DNA from: Stutzerimonas kirkiae | GTDB lineage: Bacteria > Pseudomonadota > Gammaproteobacteria > Pseudomonadales > Pseudomonadaceae | Direction: 5' to 3' | DNA length: 64,000 nt | NCBI RefSeq assembly: GCF_004327335.1 | Contig: NZ_QJUO01000002.1 | Location: 186,001-250,000, forward strand | Part shown: positions 41,808-50,344 of the stretch, in pieces | How the letters are laid out: each line of letters begins with the position of its first letter | Numbering within the stretch: position 1 is the first letter of the stretch | Made by a program: the position numbers and the translations under genes | The notes under the pieces: model-generated | Seen by the model: the letters and a program-made list of their open reading frames with translations, nothing else | Databases searched by the model: none | Told to the model about the DNA's origin: nothing

Positions 41808-42509
41808 TCAGCGAGCGGTATCCACCAGCACCAGTTCGGCATCCTCATGGGCCGTCACGCGCAGGTTATGCTCATCCTTGATGGCAGCGCCGTCGCGGGT
41901 CTGCAAGGCAATACCGTTTATCTCGACCTGGCCGCTGGCCGGTACCAGATAGGCGTGATGCCCAGCCTCCAGGCGGTACTCCACGGTTTCCCCGGCTTTC
42001 AGCGTAGCCCCCAGTACCCGTGCCCTGGCCCGGATCGGCAGTGCATCCACATCCTCCTCGATGCCGCTGGCCAGGGCCACGAACTGCCCGGAGCGTTCAC
42101 CCCTGGGGAACGGCTTGGTGCCCCAGGACGGCTGGCCACCCCGCTGGTCGGGGAAAATCCAGATCTGGAACAGCCGCGTCACGCCCGGCTCCAGGTTGTA
42201 CTCGGAGTGGCGGATGCCCGAACCGGCACTCATCACCTGCACATCCCCCGCCTCGGTACGCCCCTGGTTGCCCAGGCTATCCTGGTGGCTGATGGCCCCT
42301 TCGCGAATATAAGTGATGATTTCCATATCCGCATGGGGGTGCGGCGCAAAGCCGGTACCCGGCTCGATCGCATCGTCGTTCCAGACGCGCAACGCTCCCC
42401 AGTGGACGCGCGCCGGGTCGTGGTATTCGGAAAAAGAGAAGTGGTGTCTGGCATCCAGCCAACCATGGTTGGCACCACCCAGACTGTCGAAGGGGCGACG
42501 TTCGATCAT
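41808..42509 (-). CDS. pirin-family protein (YhaK/YhhW-like), 233 aa
   Basis: Bicupin protein. The metal-ligand motif FAPHPHADMEIITYI (histidines about 57-59) and the pirin signature GDVQVMSAGSGIRHSE (about 86-101) are intact. Pirins of this size can act as quercetinases or redox regulators. Starts at 42509, MIERRPFDSLG. It is divergent from a LysR gene that likely controls it. Confidence 0.9.
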   Translation of the reverse strand: MIERRPFDSLGGANHGWLDARHHFSFSEYHDPARVHWGALRVWNDDAIEPGTGFAPHPHADMEIITYIREGAISHQDSLGNQGRTEAGDVQVMSAGSGIRHSEYNLEPGVTRLFQIWIFPDQRGGQPSWGTKPFPRGERSGQFVALASGIEEDVDALPIRARARVLGATLKAGETVEYRLEAGHHAYLVPASGQVEINGIALQTRDGAAIKDEHNLRVTAHEDAELVLVDTAR

Positions 42510-42643
42510 GATGACCTCCACAGGGCATTGGTTGAGATGGCCCCACTATAGGCGGACATTTTCATGGAGAGAATGGAATTGATGGAATAACATGATTTCC
42601 ATAAACGACACCATCCCTTCCACTCTCCGGTGCCACGACCTCC

Positions 42644-43573
42644 ATGAAACGACTTCCCGATCTCGAAGCCTGGGCGATTTTCGCCAGGGTCGCCGAAAGC
42701 GGCTCCTTCGCCCGCGCCGCCGCCGAATGCGGGCTGTCGCAGGGCACCGTGTCCAAGGCTATAACGCGCCTGGAGGAACGGATGAAAAGCACCCTGCTGC
42801 ACCGCACCTCGCGGCGCATGTCGCTGACGGAGAGCGGGCAGGCGGCACTGGAACGTGCCCTGCGCATTCTCGCCGAGGGCGAGGCGGTCGAGGCGGAAGT
42901 CACCGAACAGTCGCGCAGCCTGAGCGGCCTGATCCGGGTCGCCGCGCCCATGTCGTTCAGCATCTCGCACCTGGCGCCGCTACTGCCGGCATTCATGCAG
43001 CGACACCCGGACATACTGCTGGATATCCAGCTCAGCGACGAACTGGTCGAGCTGGTGGCGCAGGGCTTCGATATGGCGCTACGCATCTCGGCACTGGCCG
43101 ACTCCAGCCTGCTGGCCCGGCGCCTGTGCGCCGTGCGCATCCTGCTGGTTGGCGCACCGGCGTATTTCCAGCGCCATGGCCGGCCAGGCCACCCCCGCGA
43201 CCTGGCGCAGCACCAGGCCCTGCACTACAGCTATGCGCGCGGCGGCAACGTCTGGCGCTTCCGCCATGCCCGCCACGGCGAGTTCGCCCAGGCACTGCCA
43301 TCGCCGCTGCGGGCGAACAATGCCGAGGCGCTGGCCCCGGCATTGCTGGCGGGCATGGGGCTGGCCCTGCAGCCGGAGTTCCTGGTCTGGCAGGACTTGC
43401 AGGAGGGCAGGCTGGAAACCGTGATGGACGACTGGCAGGTGGAGCCGGTCGCCCTGCACATCGTCACCCCGCCAGGCCGTGGCAGGCCAGCGCGGGTACA
43501 GGCACTGATCGACTACCTGGCCGAGCGCTTCGCCAACGCCCCCTGGGCGCAGCCCGTAGGTACCCGGGCATAG
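42644..43573 (+). CDS. LysR-family transcriptional regulator, 309 aa
   Basis: N-terminal winged HTH (residues 1-60, AVAESGSFARAAAECGLSQGTVSKAITRLEE in parts) and a periplasmic-binding-type effector domain (about 90-300). It is the divergent neighbour of a pirin gene, a common regulator-target pair. Effector is unknown. A coding frame over the same stretch in another register is a shadow. Confidence 0.92.
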   Translation: MKRLPDLEAWAIFARVAESGSFARAAAECGLSQGTVSKAITRLEERMKSTLLHRTSRRMSLTESGQAALERALRILAEGEAVEAEVTEQSRSLSGLIRVAAPMSFSISHLAPLLPAFMQRHPDILLDIQLSDELVELVAQGFDMALRISALADSSLLARRLCAVRILLVGAPAYFQRHGRPGHPRDLAQHQALHYSYARGGNVWRFRHARHGEFAQALPSPLRANNAEALAPALLAGMGLALQPEFLVWQDLQEGRLETVMDDWQVEPVALHIVTPPGRGRPARVQALIDYLAERFANAPWAQPVGTRA

Positions 43574-43675
43574 CGCAAGTCCCCCGTAGAAGCGCTCTTC
43601 CGCCCCCGGGCAGGCGTATTCCCTACTTGCAGGCGGGACAGTGCGACCGGCTCTTTCCCACAGGCACCACCACTA

Positions 43676-43849
43676 GTGGCTGTGCGGATGCCTGGTAGCG
43701 GGACGGGGCCTTCGCCGCCAGGAATGGCGGCGAAGAGCTACAGGGAGGTATTCACGCGTGCCCCGTCCCGCCACCAGGCATTCGCACAGGGACGATGAGC
43801 CCGAGCTCGCGCTCTACGATCCTGAAGCCAGACACACTATTGCCAATCC
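43676..43849 (+). repeat. repeat family A, copy 2 (174 bp)
   Basis: Same length and layout as the copy at 30069. Arms at 43680-43709 and 43760-43789 differ from copy 1 but mostly still pair; one T-A pair of copy 1 is a C-G pair here. It ends ATTGCCAATCC and abuts element B copy 2 at 43850 with no gap. Confidence 0.8.
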
Positions 43850-44100
43850 AGCCCTGCGAATAATTCAGGCACCGCACCGACGGCTCCTTCCATAGTTGCC
43901 ACGGCATTCGCCACGAGCCCGGCCAACCCCGCTACGAAACCTTCGGCGGCAGGGACGCCGACGAAGAGCGCCCCCTTATCCATATGCACGACGGGTTCAT
44001 GCGTGTTTCGGCGGGGCTGGCCGGGTTCGCGACGACACGGGCACCGACAGCGGTGTACGGCCAACCGCAGACCTGATCGCCAATCCGCCCGCAACGAGGC
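43850..44100 (-). repeat. repeat family B, copy 2 (251 bp, core flipped relative to copy 1)
   Basis: Read on the minus strand the flanks (GCCTCGTTGC... and ...TTCGCAGGGCT) and both inverted arms match copy 1 in order; the 65-bp core (43941-44005) runs the other way. It lies 22 bp from the end of the HD-GYP gene. Confidence 0.8.
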
Positions 44101-44122
44101 GGCGAAGACGCAAAGGAGAGTC

Positions 44123-45127
44123 CTACAAGGCGTCGGAATCGGCCCAGCACTGGCGAATATGCTGTATCTGCGGCAAGCAACCGAAGAACGCCTCGACCAG
44201 CTCAGGATCGAAGTGCGCCCCACTCTGCTCGCGAATGAACGCCAGGGCCTCCTCGACCGGCCAGGCACGCTTGTAGGGACGGCTGCTGGTCAGGGCATCG
44301 AACACATCGACGATGGCGACGATACGCGCCACATGGGGGATCGCCTCTCCGGTCAGGCCGGCGGGGTAGCCGCTACCGTCCCATTTCTCGTGGTGGTTCA
44401 GGGCGATGACCGCCGCCTGCTGCAACAGGCCGCCAGCATGTTCGCCGATGATGCGCGCCCCGATATGCGTATGCCCGCGCATGATGTCCCACTCCTCGGC
44501 CGTCAACTTGCCCGGCTTGCAGAGGATCGCATCGGGAATACCGATCTTGCCCACATCGTGCATTGGCGCGGAGTGCAGCAGGTCTTCCGCCGCGGCTTCG
44601 CCATAGCCAACGGCCAGGGCCAGAGCCCTGGAGAACTGGCCGACGCGAATGGTGTGCTGGCTGGTTTCGTTATCCTTGAACTCGGCGGCGGCGCACAGAC
44701 GCTGGACGATCTGCAGGCGGGTCTGGCGCAACATGTCGGCCTGTACCAGCGACAGGTGGGTACGCACTCGCGCCTTGACGATGCCAGGGTTGAACGGCTT
44801 GCTGATGTAGTCCACCGCCCCCAGCTCCAGCCCGTACTCCTCGTCGGCAGCCTGCGCCAGCGCAGTGACGAAGATTACCGGGATATTCGAAGTCAGCGGG
44901 TCGCCCTTGATGCGCTGGCAGACCTCGTAGCCATCCATGCCCGGCATCATCACATCGAGCAGGATAAGGTCGGGCTGCTCGCCACGCGCCAACTCCAGCG
45001 CCTTGGCACCGTCCTTGGCGATCAGCAGGCGGTATTGTTCCTTGAGTGTGTGAAACAGCACCTGCAGGTTGGTCGGTTCGTCATCCACCAGCAGCAGAAG
45101 CCGCCGGGAATCCACATATGCATTCAT
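44123..45127 (-). CDS. response regulator with HD-GYP domain (c-di-GMP phosphodiesterase), 334 aa
   Basis: N-terminal receiver domain (RLLLLVDDEPTNLQVLF; phospho-Asp in ILLDVMMPGMDGYEV near 56). The HD-GYP domain follows: HSAPMHDVGKIGIPDAIL gives the HD pair and HHEKWDGSGYPAGLTGEAIP gives the GYP loop. It likely degrades c-di-GMP under control of phosphorylation. It overlaps the hybrid-kinase gene by four bases (ATGA), so the kinase is the probable partner. Confidence 0.93.
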   Translation of the reverse strand: MNAYVDSRRLLLLVDDEPTNLQVLFHTLKEQYRLLIAKDGAKALELARGEQPDLILLDVMMPGMDGYEVCQRIKGDPLTSNIPVIFVTALAQAADEEYGLELGAVDYISKPFNPGIVKARVRTHLSLVQADMLRQTRLQIVQRLCAAAEFKDNETSQHTIRVGQFSRALALAVGYGEAAAEDLLHSAPMHDVGKIGIPDAILCKPGKLTAEEWDIMRGHTHIGARIIGEHAGGLLQQAAVIALNHHEKWDGSGYPAGLTGEAIPHVARIVAIVDVFDALTSSRPYKRAWPVEEALAFIREQSGAHFDPELVEAFFGCLPQIQHIRQCWADSDAL

Positions 45128-48090
45128 ACCAGCTCCCGGCTCCCCTCTGTATCTGTACGGGCGACAATTACCCTCTCCAGCAACGTATGCGCCTGCTGGA
45201 ACTCGAATGCATCGACGGCACTGCGTAATGCCTCGCCGTCCTGTCCCAGGGCATCGCAGACCGCCTCCAGCACCTGTGGATTCAATTCATTACGGGCCAG
45301 ACAGGCCAGCAATTCATGCAACTGTGCCAGCAGGGCTTCACTGCCGAGCGCCGCGGTACCGGCATCATTGGCAGGCACTTCCTCCTGGACAGAGTAGGCC
45401 CGCAGTTCCTGCGCGACCGCACCCAGCATATCGCGCAGGCGGGCGATTTCCGCCAGCACGCCCTCATGCCCGTCCGCCTTGACCTGGCGCTCCAGCTCAC
45501 CGGCCAGGGCGGCCACCCCCGGCAACGCCAGGTTGCCCGCGGCGCCACGAATGCTGTGCAGGCTGAACAGCGTCTGCAGCCAATTGACATTCGCCTGCCT
45601 CGGCTCGGGCAGGGGATAGCGCTCGCCGACCTCGCCAAGAAAGGCGCGCAGCGACTTGACCAGGCGCGCCTGGGAGCCCCACAGGGAAATACCCGTCGTC
45701 CAATCGATCAAGGTCACGGCTTCGGGCCCGGCGGACGCTCCCCCGGCGAGCGTTTCCACAGTGTGCAGGCTGCCGCCCGCCAGCACCCGGGCAACTTCCG
45801 CCATCAGCCGGCTTTCATCCAGCGGCTTGACCGCGAAACCATTCATACCGGCATTGCGCGCGGCACTGCGGTCCTCGCTCATGACGCTGGCGGTCAGGGC
45901 GATGATCGGTGTCGGGTGGCGGTTGCGCTCCCGTTCGAACTGGCGGATGCGCCGCGTGGTTTGCAGGCCATCGCTAACCGGCATGTGCACGTCCATCAGG
46001 ATCAGGTCGAAGCGCTCGGCCATGTAAGTTTTCAGCGCCTCGTTGCCATCCCCGACCGTATGTACCCGATGCCCGCCCTTCTCCAGCATCAGCCTGACCA
46101 ACTCCAGATTCTGCGGCACATCATCGGCCACCAGCACAGTCAGTTGAGGCAAGGCGCGGGAGCCATCATCGGCTGGCGCAAGCGTTGGTCGATCGCCCGT
46201 CGGCAATGGCAGGCGCACATGGAAAATGCTGCCTTCGCCAGGCCGGCTCTCGATCTCGATGCTCCCGTCCATCAGTTCGATCAATTGCCGGGCTATGGTG
46301 GTGCCCAGGCCCGTCCCGCCAAAGCGACGGCTGATCGAGGCATCGGCCTGGGTGAACGGAGTGAAGATGGAGGAGATCTGCTCCTGGCTCATGCCGATGC
46401 CGGTGTCGCAGACCTGGATATGCACCTGGCCGTCGTCTTCACGGAAGATCAACTCGACACGACCGTGTTCGGTGAACTTGATCGCATTGCCCAGCAGGTT
46501 GGTCAGGATCTGCTGGATACGCAGCGGATCGCCCTGGAAGAACTCGTTCATGTCCTGCGGATAATCCACCGTCAGGTCCAGGTTCTTCGCCTGGGCGCCC
46601 AGGCGCAGGGAAGCGGCAATCTGCCAGGCCAGCTCGCGCAGCGAGAAATCTATGGTTTCCAGCATCATGCCGCCCTTCTCCAGGCGAGTGCTGTCGAGAA
46701 TATCGTTGAGCAGGCCAAGCAGCGAACGTGCCGACTGGCGCACGGTGTTCAAGTGGCTGCGCTGGGTGGGGTTCAACTCGCCCTGCAGCAGCAGTTCGGT
46801 AAAACCGATGACGGCATTCATCGGCGTGCGTATCTCATGGCTCATGTTGGCCAGGAAGAAACCCTTGGCGGCGGCCGCCTGCTCGGCGCGCTCGGCGGTT
46901 TCCCGCAGCGAAGCCTCCAGCGCATGGCGATCGGTGATATCGGTGATGAAGCCGACGAACAGCAACTCGTCGGCAAGATCGACCCGGCCCACCGCCAGGC
47001 GCATCGGCATCAGGCTGCCATCCCTGCGCTGCGCCGTGACTTCGCGCCCGGTGCCGATGATCTTCGCCACACCGGAAGACTGGTAATTGTGCAAGTAGCC
47101 ATCGTGCTGGGAACGGTCGGGCTCCGGCATCAACATACTGACATTGCGCCCTACCAGTTCCTCGGGAGTCCAGCCGAACATACGCTCCACCGAGCGGTTG
47201 GCGCTCTGGATCAGTCCCCGGCTGTCGATGGTGATGATGACATCCACCGCCGTATCGAGTATGGCGTGCAGGCGCGACTGGCTTTCTTCCACCTGCCGGT
47301 ACAGATCGCGGGAACGCACCAGGCCATTGAGCGCCGATACCAGCACGGTCACCGTGACCGTGAAGGTGGACAGCGCGATGGAGACGAACACCGGGTTGAA
47401 CGCGATAGCGACTTCCGCCGTCCCCGCCTGGCCACTGAAGCGCACGGCGGTCATGCCTATGTAGTGCATTCCGGCGATGGCCAGCCCCATCACCACACCA
47501 CTGATGAGCAGCCGTTGCAGGCCGGAGAGTCGGGTCTGCCGCAGCCGGTAACGTACCCAGAGGGAAACGGTCGCCAGGACGATCGCCACCACGATGGAGA
47601 AGAAGAAGGTCAGCGGCTCGTAGCGCATCTGCAGCGGCGTGTGCATCGCGGCCATGCCGCTGTAGTGCATGGCGCCGATGCCGAGGCCTATCAACGCGCC
47701 GCTGGTCGCCAGTTGCAGGCGGCTGATTTCCTGGCGCGAAAGCATGTGCAGCGCCAGCCAGGAAGCGCCCCAGGCCGGCAGGATCGACAGCAGTGTCAGG
47801 GCCGTCTGGTAATCGACATGGGTCGGTAGCTCGAAGGACAGCATGCCGATGAAATGCATGGCCCAGATACCGCCACCCAGGGCGAACGAGCCAGTGCTGA
47901 CGGCGACATTCCGATGCAGGCGGTTGTTGGCCCGCAGCGCGAGCTTGCCGGTATGCAGGGCCATGGTCGCGGAAAAGATCGAGACGATCAGCGACAAAGC
48001 CACCAGGCCCGGATGGTAGCTGCCGTGCACTGCCAGGTGATGCCCACCGGCAGACACCGCATCGATGAAAAAATGTTCAAATACCGCCAT
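45124..48090 (-). CDS. MHYT-PAS hybrid sensor kinase with receiver and Hpt domains, 988 aa
   Basis: N-terminal MHYT membrane sensor of seven helices with three motifs: WAMHFIGML, GAMHYSGMA and AGMHYIGMT (residues about 54, 117 and 190). MHYT domains are proposed to bind copper and sense O2, CO or NO. A PAS domain (about 265-380), HisKA box NMSHEIRTPMNAVIGF, HATPase (ATP lid GGTGLGTTIARQL), a receiver (LILMDVHMPVSDGLQTTRR) and a C-terminal Hpt (SLHSIRGAAGNLAL) follow. It is upstream of the HD-GYP regulator with a 4-base overlap. The signal is inferred from the domain only. Confidence 0.93.
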   Translation of the reverse strand: MAVFEHFFIDAVSAGGHHLAVHGSYHPGLVALSLIVSIFSATMALHTGKLALRANNRLHRNVAVSTGSFALGGGIWAMHFIGMLSFELPTHVDYQTALTLLSILPAWGASWLALHMLSRQEISRLQLATSGALIGLGIGAMHYSGMAAMHTPLQMRYEPLTFFFSIVVAIVLATVSLWVRYRLRQTRLSGLQRLLISGVVMGLAIAGMHYIGMTAVRFSGQAGTAEVAIAFNPVFVSIALSTFTVTVTVLVSALNGLVRSRDLYRQVEESQSRLHAILDTAVDVIITIDSRGLIQSANRSVERMFGWTPEELVGRNVSMLMPEPDRSQHDGYLHNYQSSGVAKIIGTGREVTAQRRDGSLMPMRLAVGRVDLADELLFVGFITDITDRHALEASLRETAERAEQAAAAKGFFLANMSHEIRTPMNAVIGFTELLLQGELNPTQRSHLNTVRQSARSLLGLLNDILDSTRLEKGGMMLETIDFSLRELAWQIAASLRLGAQAKNLDLTVDYPQDMNEFFQGDPLRIQQILTNLLGNAIKFTEHGRVELIFREDDGQVHIQVCDTGIGMSQEQISSIFTPFTQADASISRRFGGTGLGTTIARQLIELMDGSIEIESRPGEGSIFHVRLPLPTGDRPTLAPADDGSRALPQLTVLVADDVPQNLELVRLMLEKGGHRVHTVGDGNEALKTYMAERFDLILMDVHMPVSDGLQTTRRIRQFERERNRHPTPIIALTASVMSEDRSAARNAGMNGFAVKPLDESRLMAEVARVLAGGSLHTVETLAGGASAGPEAVTLIDWTTGISLWGSQARLVKSLRAFLGEVGERYPLPEPRQANVNWLQTLFSLHSIRGAAGNLALPGVAALAGELERQVKADGHEGVLAEIARLRDMLGAVAQELRAYSVQEEVPANDAGTAALGSEALLAQLHELLACLARNELNPQVLEAVCDALGQDGEALRSAVDAFEFQQAHTLLERVIVARTDTEGSRELV

Positions 48091-48450
48091 CGTTCGACTC
48101 CAAGGCCGTGCAACGTATCCCGGTCAGCGGACCGGGCAAACAGGGTTGTCCAATATGGGGAAAACGGCGCGGGTTCCCTTCCCGCGCCTGCACCCTGGCA
48201 GTAACACCAGCCACCCGCGGTCGTCCAAGGGTAATGGGCGGGGCGGCCCCGGTAAAGGCTATATGCCACCATTCAAAAAACCGCCGTCAATACCCCAGCA
48301 CTCCACCAGACGTAGAAGTTTTCGGCCACGCTCGATAATTCATGACTGAATTTTCACTTCGAATTCTCGGATACACCGCCACGCACGGAGCCGGCGCCAT
48401 CAGCACAAACCTGTCGTCATGAAAAACCGCCGCGAAGACCCTAACGGCCT
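48091..48450. other. intergenic region upstream of the MHYT kinase, no gene seen
   Basis: Holds a GC-rich hairpin (GGCGCGGG at 48166-48173 with CCCGCGCC at 48181-48188) and no open frame with a ribosome-binding site. Promoters of the kinase gene must lie here but were not resolved. Confidence 0.5.
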
Positions 48451-48688
48451 AGGGGCTGTTGACGTTTCGGCATGGATGGCCGGATAGAGGCACAAGCGGA
48501 CAGCCGAAAAGCACTGGAGGCTGAACGACCGGCACACGGCGCCAGCGCTTTCGTCCAGCGTTCAGCCATCAGCACTTTTAATCGAAGGCCGAAGGCCGCT
48601 TGTGCCTCGAAGAAGCCCGTTCGAGGGCTGGATTGGAAATATATTTCCATCCAAATCAATGAGTTAAAGCGAAACATCAACAGACCCT
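48451..48688. repeat. repeat family M, copy 2 (MITE-like, 238 bp)
   Basis: Ends AGGGGCTGTTGACGTTTCG (48451-48469) and CGAAACATCAACAGACCCT (48670-48688). Inside, GAGGCACAAGCGG (48487-48499) pairs with CCGCTTGTGCCTC (48596-48608), and this second palindrome surrounds C copy 5. A short palindrome of TGGAAATATATTTCCA type is near 48630-48650. Confidence 0.65.
48507..48579. repeat. repeat family C, copy 5, nested in M copy 2
   Basis: Starts AAAAGCACTGGAGGCTGAACGA and ends CAGCCATCAGCACTTTT. The arms are A4/T4-ended as in copy 2. Confidence 0.65.
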
Positions 48689-48901
48689 AGCCCGAGAGAA
48701 AGGATGCCCGGGCATGATGGCTGGCCAATTCGCATGCATGACCTACGTTCCCTCGAACGTTGATGCACGCAAAAAGGAAATCATGCTATTCCTTTCTTTC
48801 TATTTTTGACGCGATCCACTGCCTTTATCATGGCACCCGACCAGCCCCGCCCAGGAGCCTGGGCGGAAGGCATCGCGTGAATTCCCACAGGAGCCACCAG
48901 C

Positions 48902-49501
48902 ATGAGCAATAGCTTCCTCGATACCCTCAAGACCCGTCGCAGCCAATATGCACTGGGCAAGAACCTGCCACTGCCACAGGAAGACGTTACAGCGCTGATT
49001 CAGGAAGCGATCAAGCTCTCCCCTTCTTCGTTCAACTCCCAAAGCTCGCGCGCCGTGATTCTCTATGCCAGCCAGAGCGACAAGTTCTGGGGCTTCGTCA
49101 AAGACGAGCTGCGCAAGATCGTCCCAGCCGACGCTTTCGCCGCCACCGAAGCCAAGATCGACAGCTTTGCCGCCGGCGCAGGCACGGTACTGTTCTATGA
49201 AGACCAGGAAGTCGTCGCAGGTCTCCAGCAGCAATTCCCGAGCTACGCGGAAAACTTCCCGATCTGGTCCGAGCAGGCCAGCGGCATCGCCCAGTTCGCC
49301 GTCTGGAGCGCACTGGCCAATGCCGGAATCGGTGCCAGCCTGCAACACTACAACCCGCTGCCCGACGCTGCCGTCGCCGCAGAGTGGAACCTGCCCGCCT
49401 CCTGGAAACTGCGGGCACAGATGCCCTTCGGCTCCAACGAAGGCGCCTTCGGCGAAAAATCCTTCATCGACGATACCCAGCGCTTCCGCGTCTTCGCCTG
49501 A
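48902..49501 (+). CDS. nitroreductase-family protein, 199 aa
   Basis: FMN-dependent oxidoreductase fold with LKTRRSQYALGKNLPLP, KLSPSSFNSQSSRAVIL (FMN-binding region, about 37-54) and GIAQFAVWSALANAGIGASLQHYNP. It resembles the fatty-acid repression / NfnB-like class rather than NfsA by its length. The start has AGGAG 9-10 bp upstream. Substrate is unknown. Confidence 0.87.
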   Translation: MSNSFLDTLKTRRSQYALGKNLPLPQEDVTALIQEAIKLSPSSFNSQSSRAVILYASQSDKFWGFVKDELRKIVPADAFAATEAKIDSFAAGAGTVLFYEDQEVVAGLQQQFPSYAENFPIWSEQASGIAQFAVWSALANAGIGASLQHYNPLPDAAVAAEWNLPASWKLRAQMPFGSNEGAFGEKSFIDDTQRFRVFA

Positions 49502-50040
49502 ACCCGCCAGGCCTTCCTGCCCGCACGGGCAAGAAGGCTTCGCCCTCTCCGCCAGATCGCCCATCGACAGGCTGCGGCAACCGTTCCATTCCCTCGCCCC
49601 AGCCTGAACGAACAAACACGCCCCCATGAGCGGCTTCTGCGCTGACACCGCCCTGACCGTGAAGTCGTAGCGGTGAACGCTACCTGGCAGTTGAAATGGC
49701 TGCCGGACAGATACGGGTTATCGACGGCGAACAGGTGGTCTAGGCCGGCAAGCATGCCGAGTCGCGGGCGTGCAAAGGTCGATATGCTTGGATGAGACAG
49801 GCACGGCAGAGCGCCAAGGGCTGGCGTGCCTGTACATGAATGATGGAGAAGGAGGCCAGCGCGGAGATGATGCGCAGCGGCTTGCTGTCGTCCTTGAAGC
49901 TGTCGCTACCGACCGTATCCAGCGTCAGCGCCTGCCTTTGTGGCCCCAGGCTATCGAGATGGCCGGGCAAGCGCGCCTTGAGCGCGCCGGGTAGCCCGAT
50001 CAGCCCAGCCGACAGGAAGTGGACCGGAAAGCCCTGGATG
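49502..50040. other. region between nitroreductase and the left att-like repeat; no confident gene
   Basis: About 540 bp. Frames up to roughly 100 codons on the minus strand (ending near 49740) have no family features or ribosome-binding site. The sequence may be a remnant of another element, since the adjacent left att-like repeat copies the integrase-proximal end of the island. Nothing was assigned. Confidence 0.4.
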
Positions 50041-50042
50041 CA

Positions 50043-50157
50043 GGTGGATTCCAGTGGACTTCGCTGGAACGAAAAAAGAACCCCAAGGCCCTTTTTCAAG
50101 GAATCGCAGAGATCAGGCGAAGCCTGCAATTCACAAACCGGAGTGGGAAACGAGACT
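50043..50157. repeat. left direct repeat of the tRNA-Gly island (attL-like), 115 bp
   Basis: Begins GGTGGATTCCAGTGGACTTC (50043) and ends with the 17-mer GAGTGGGAAACGAGACT (50141-50157), nearly identical to the end of tRNA-Gly. The same two blocks occur at 58417 and 58515 with an identical spacing of 98 bp. Confidence 0.7.
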
Positions 50158-50344
50158 ACTGATTTCCGCGTACTTAATTGATTTAAAAGATATTTTTTAC
50201 GACCCCCCTCTGTTTGATGGGCTGGGTTGCGTACGACCTGAACGAACTTGGCAAGTGCTTTCTCATAACGCCGACGCCGCTTCAAGTGCTTGTTTTCTGG
50301 TCAAAACGCCCCTACCTCGACCTTGAGCCTGTCAGGACTGGCCA

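Noticed and set aside
45316..47829. Plus-strand frame of 837 codons opposite the MHYT kinase
   Set aside because: Antisense of a clear kinase gene; no motif and no ribosome-binding site.
23367..48579. C-family repeats taken as a CRISPR array
   Set aside because: Copies are kilobases apart, palindromic with A4/T4 ends, and no cas gene is present.
49740..50285. Minus-strand frame of 181 codons at the left end of the island
   Set aside because: It crosses the att-like repeat and a composition change, so it is a chimaera with no recognisable domain.
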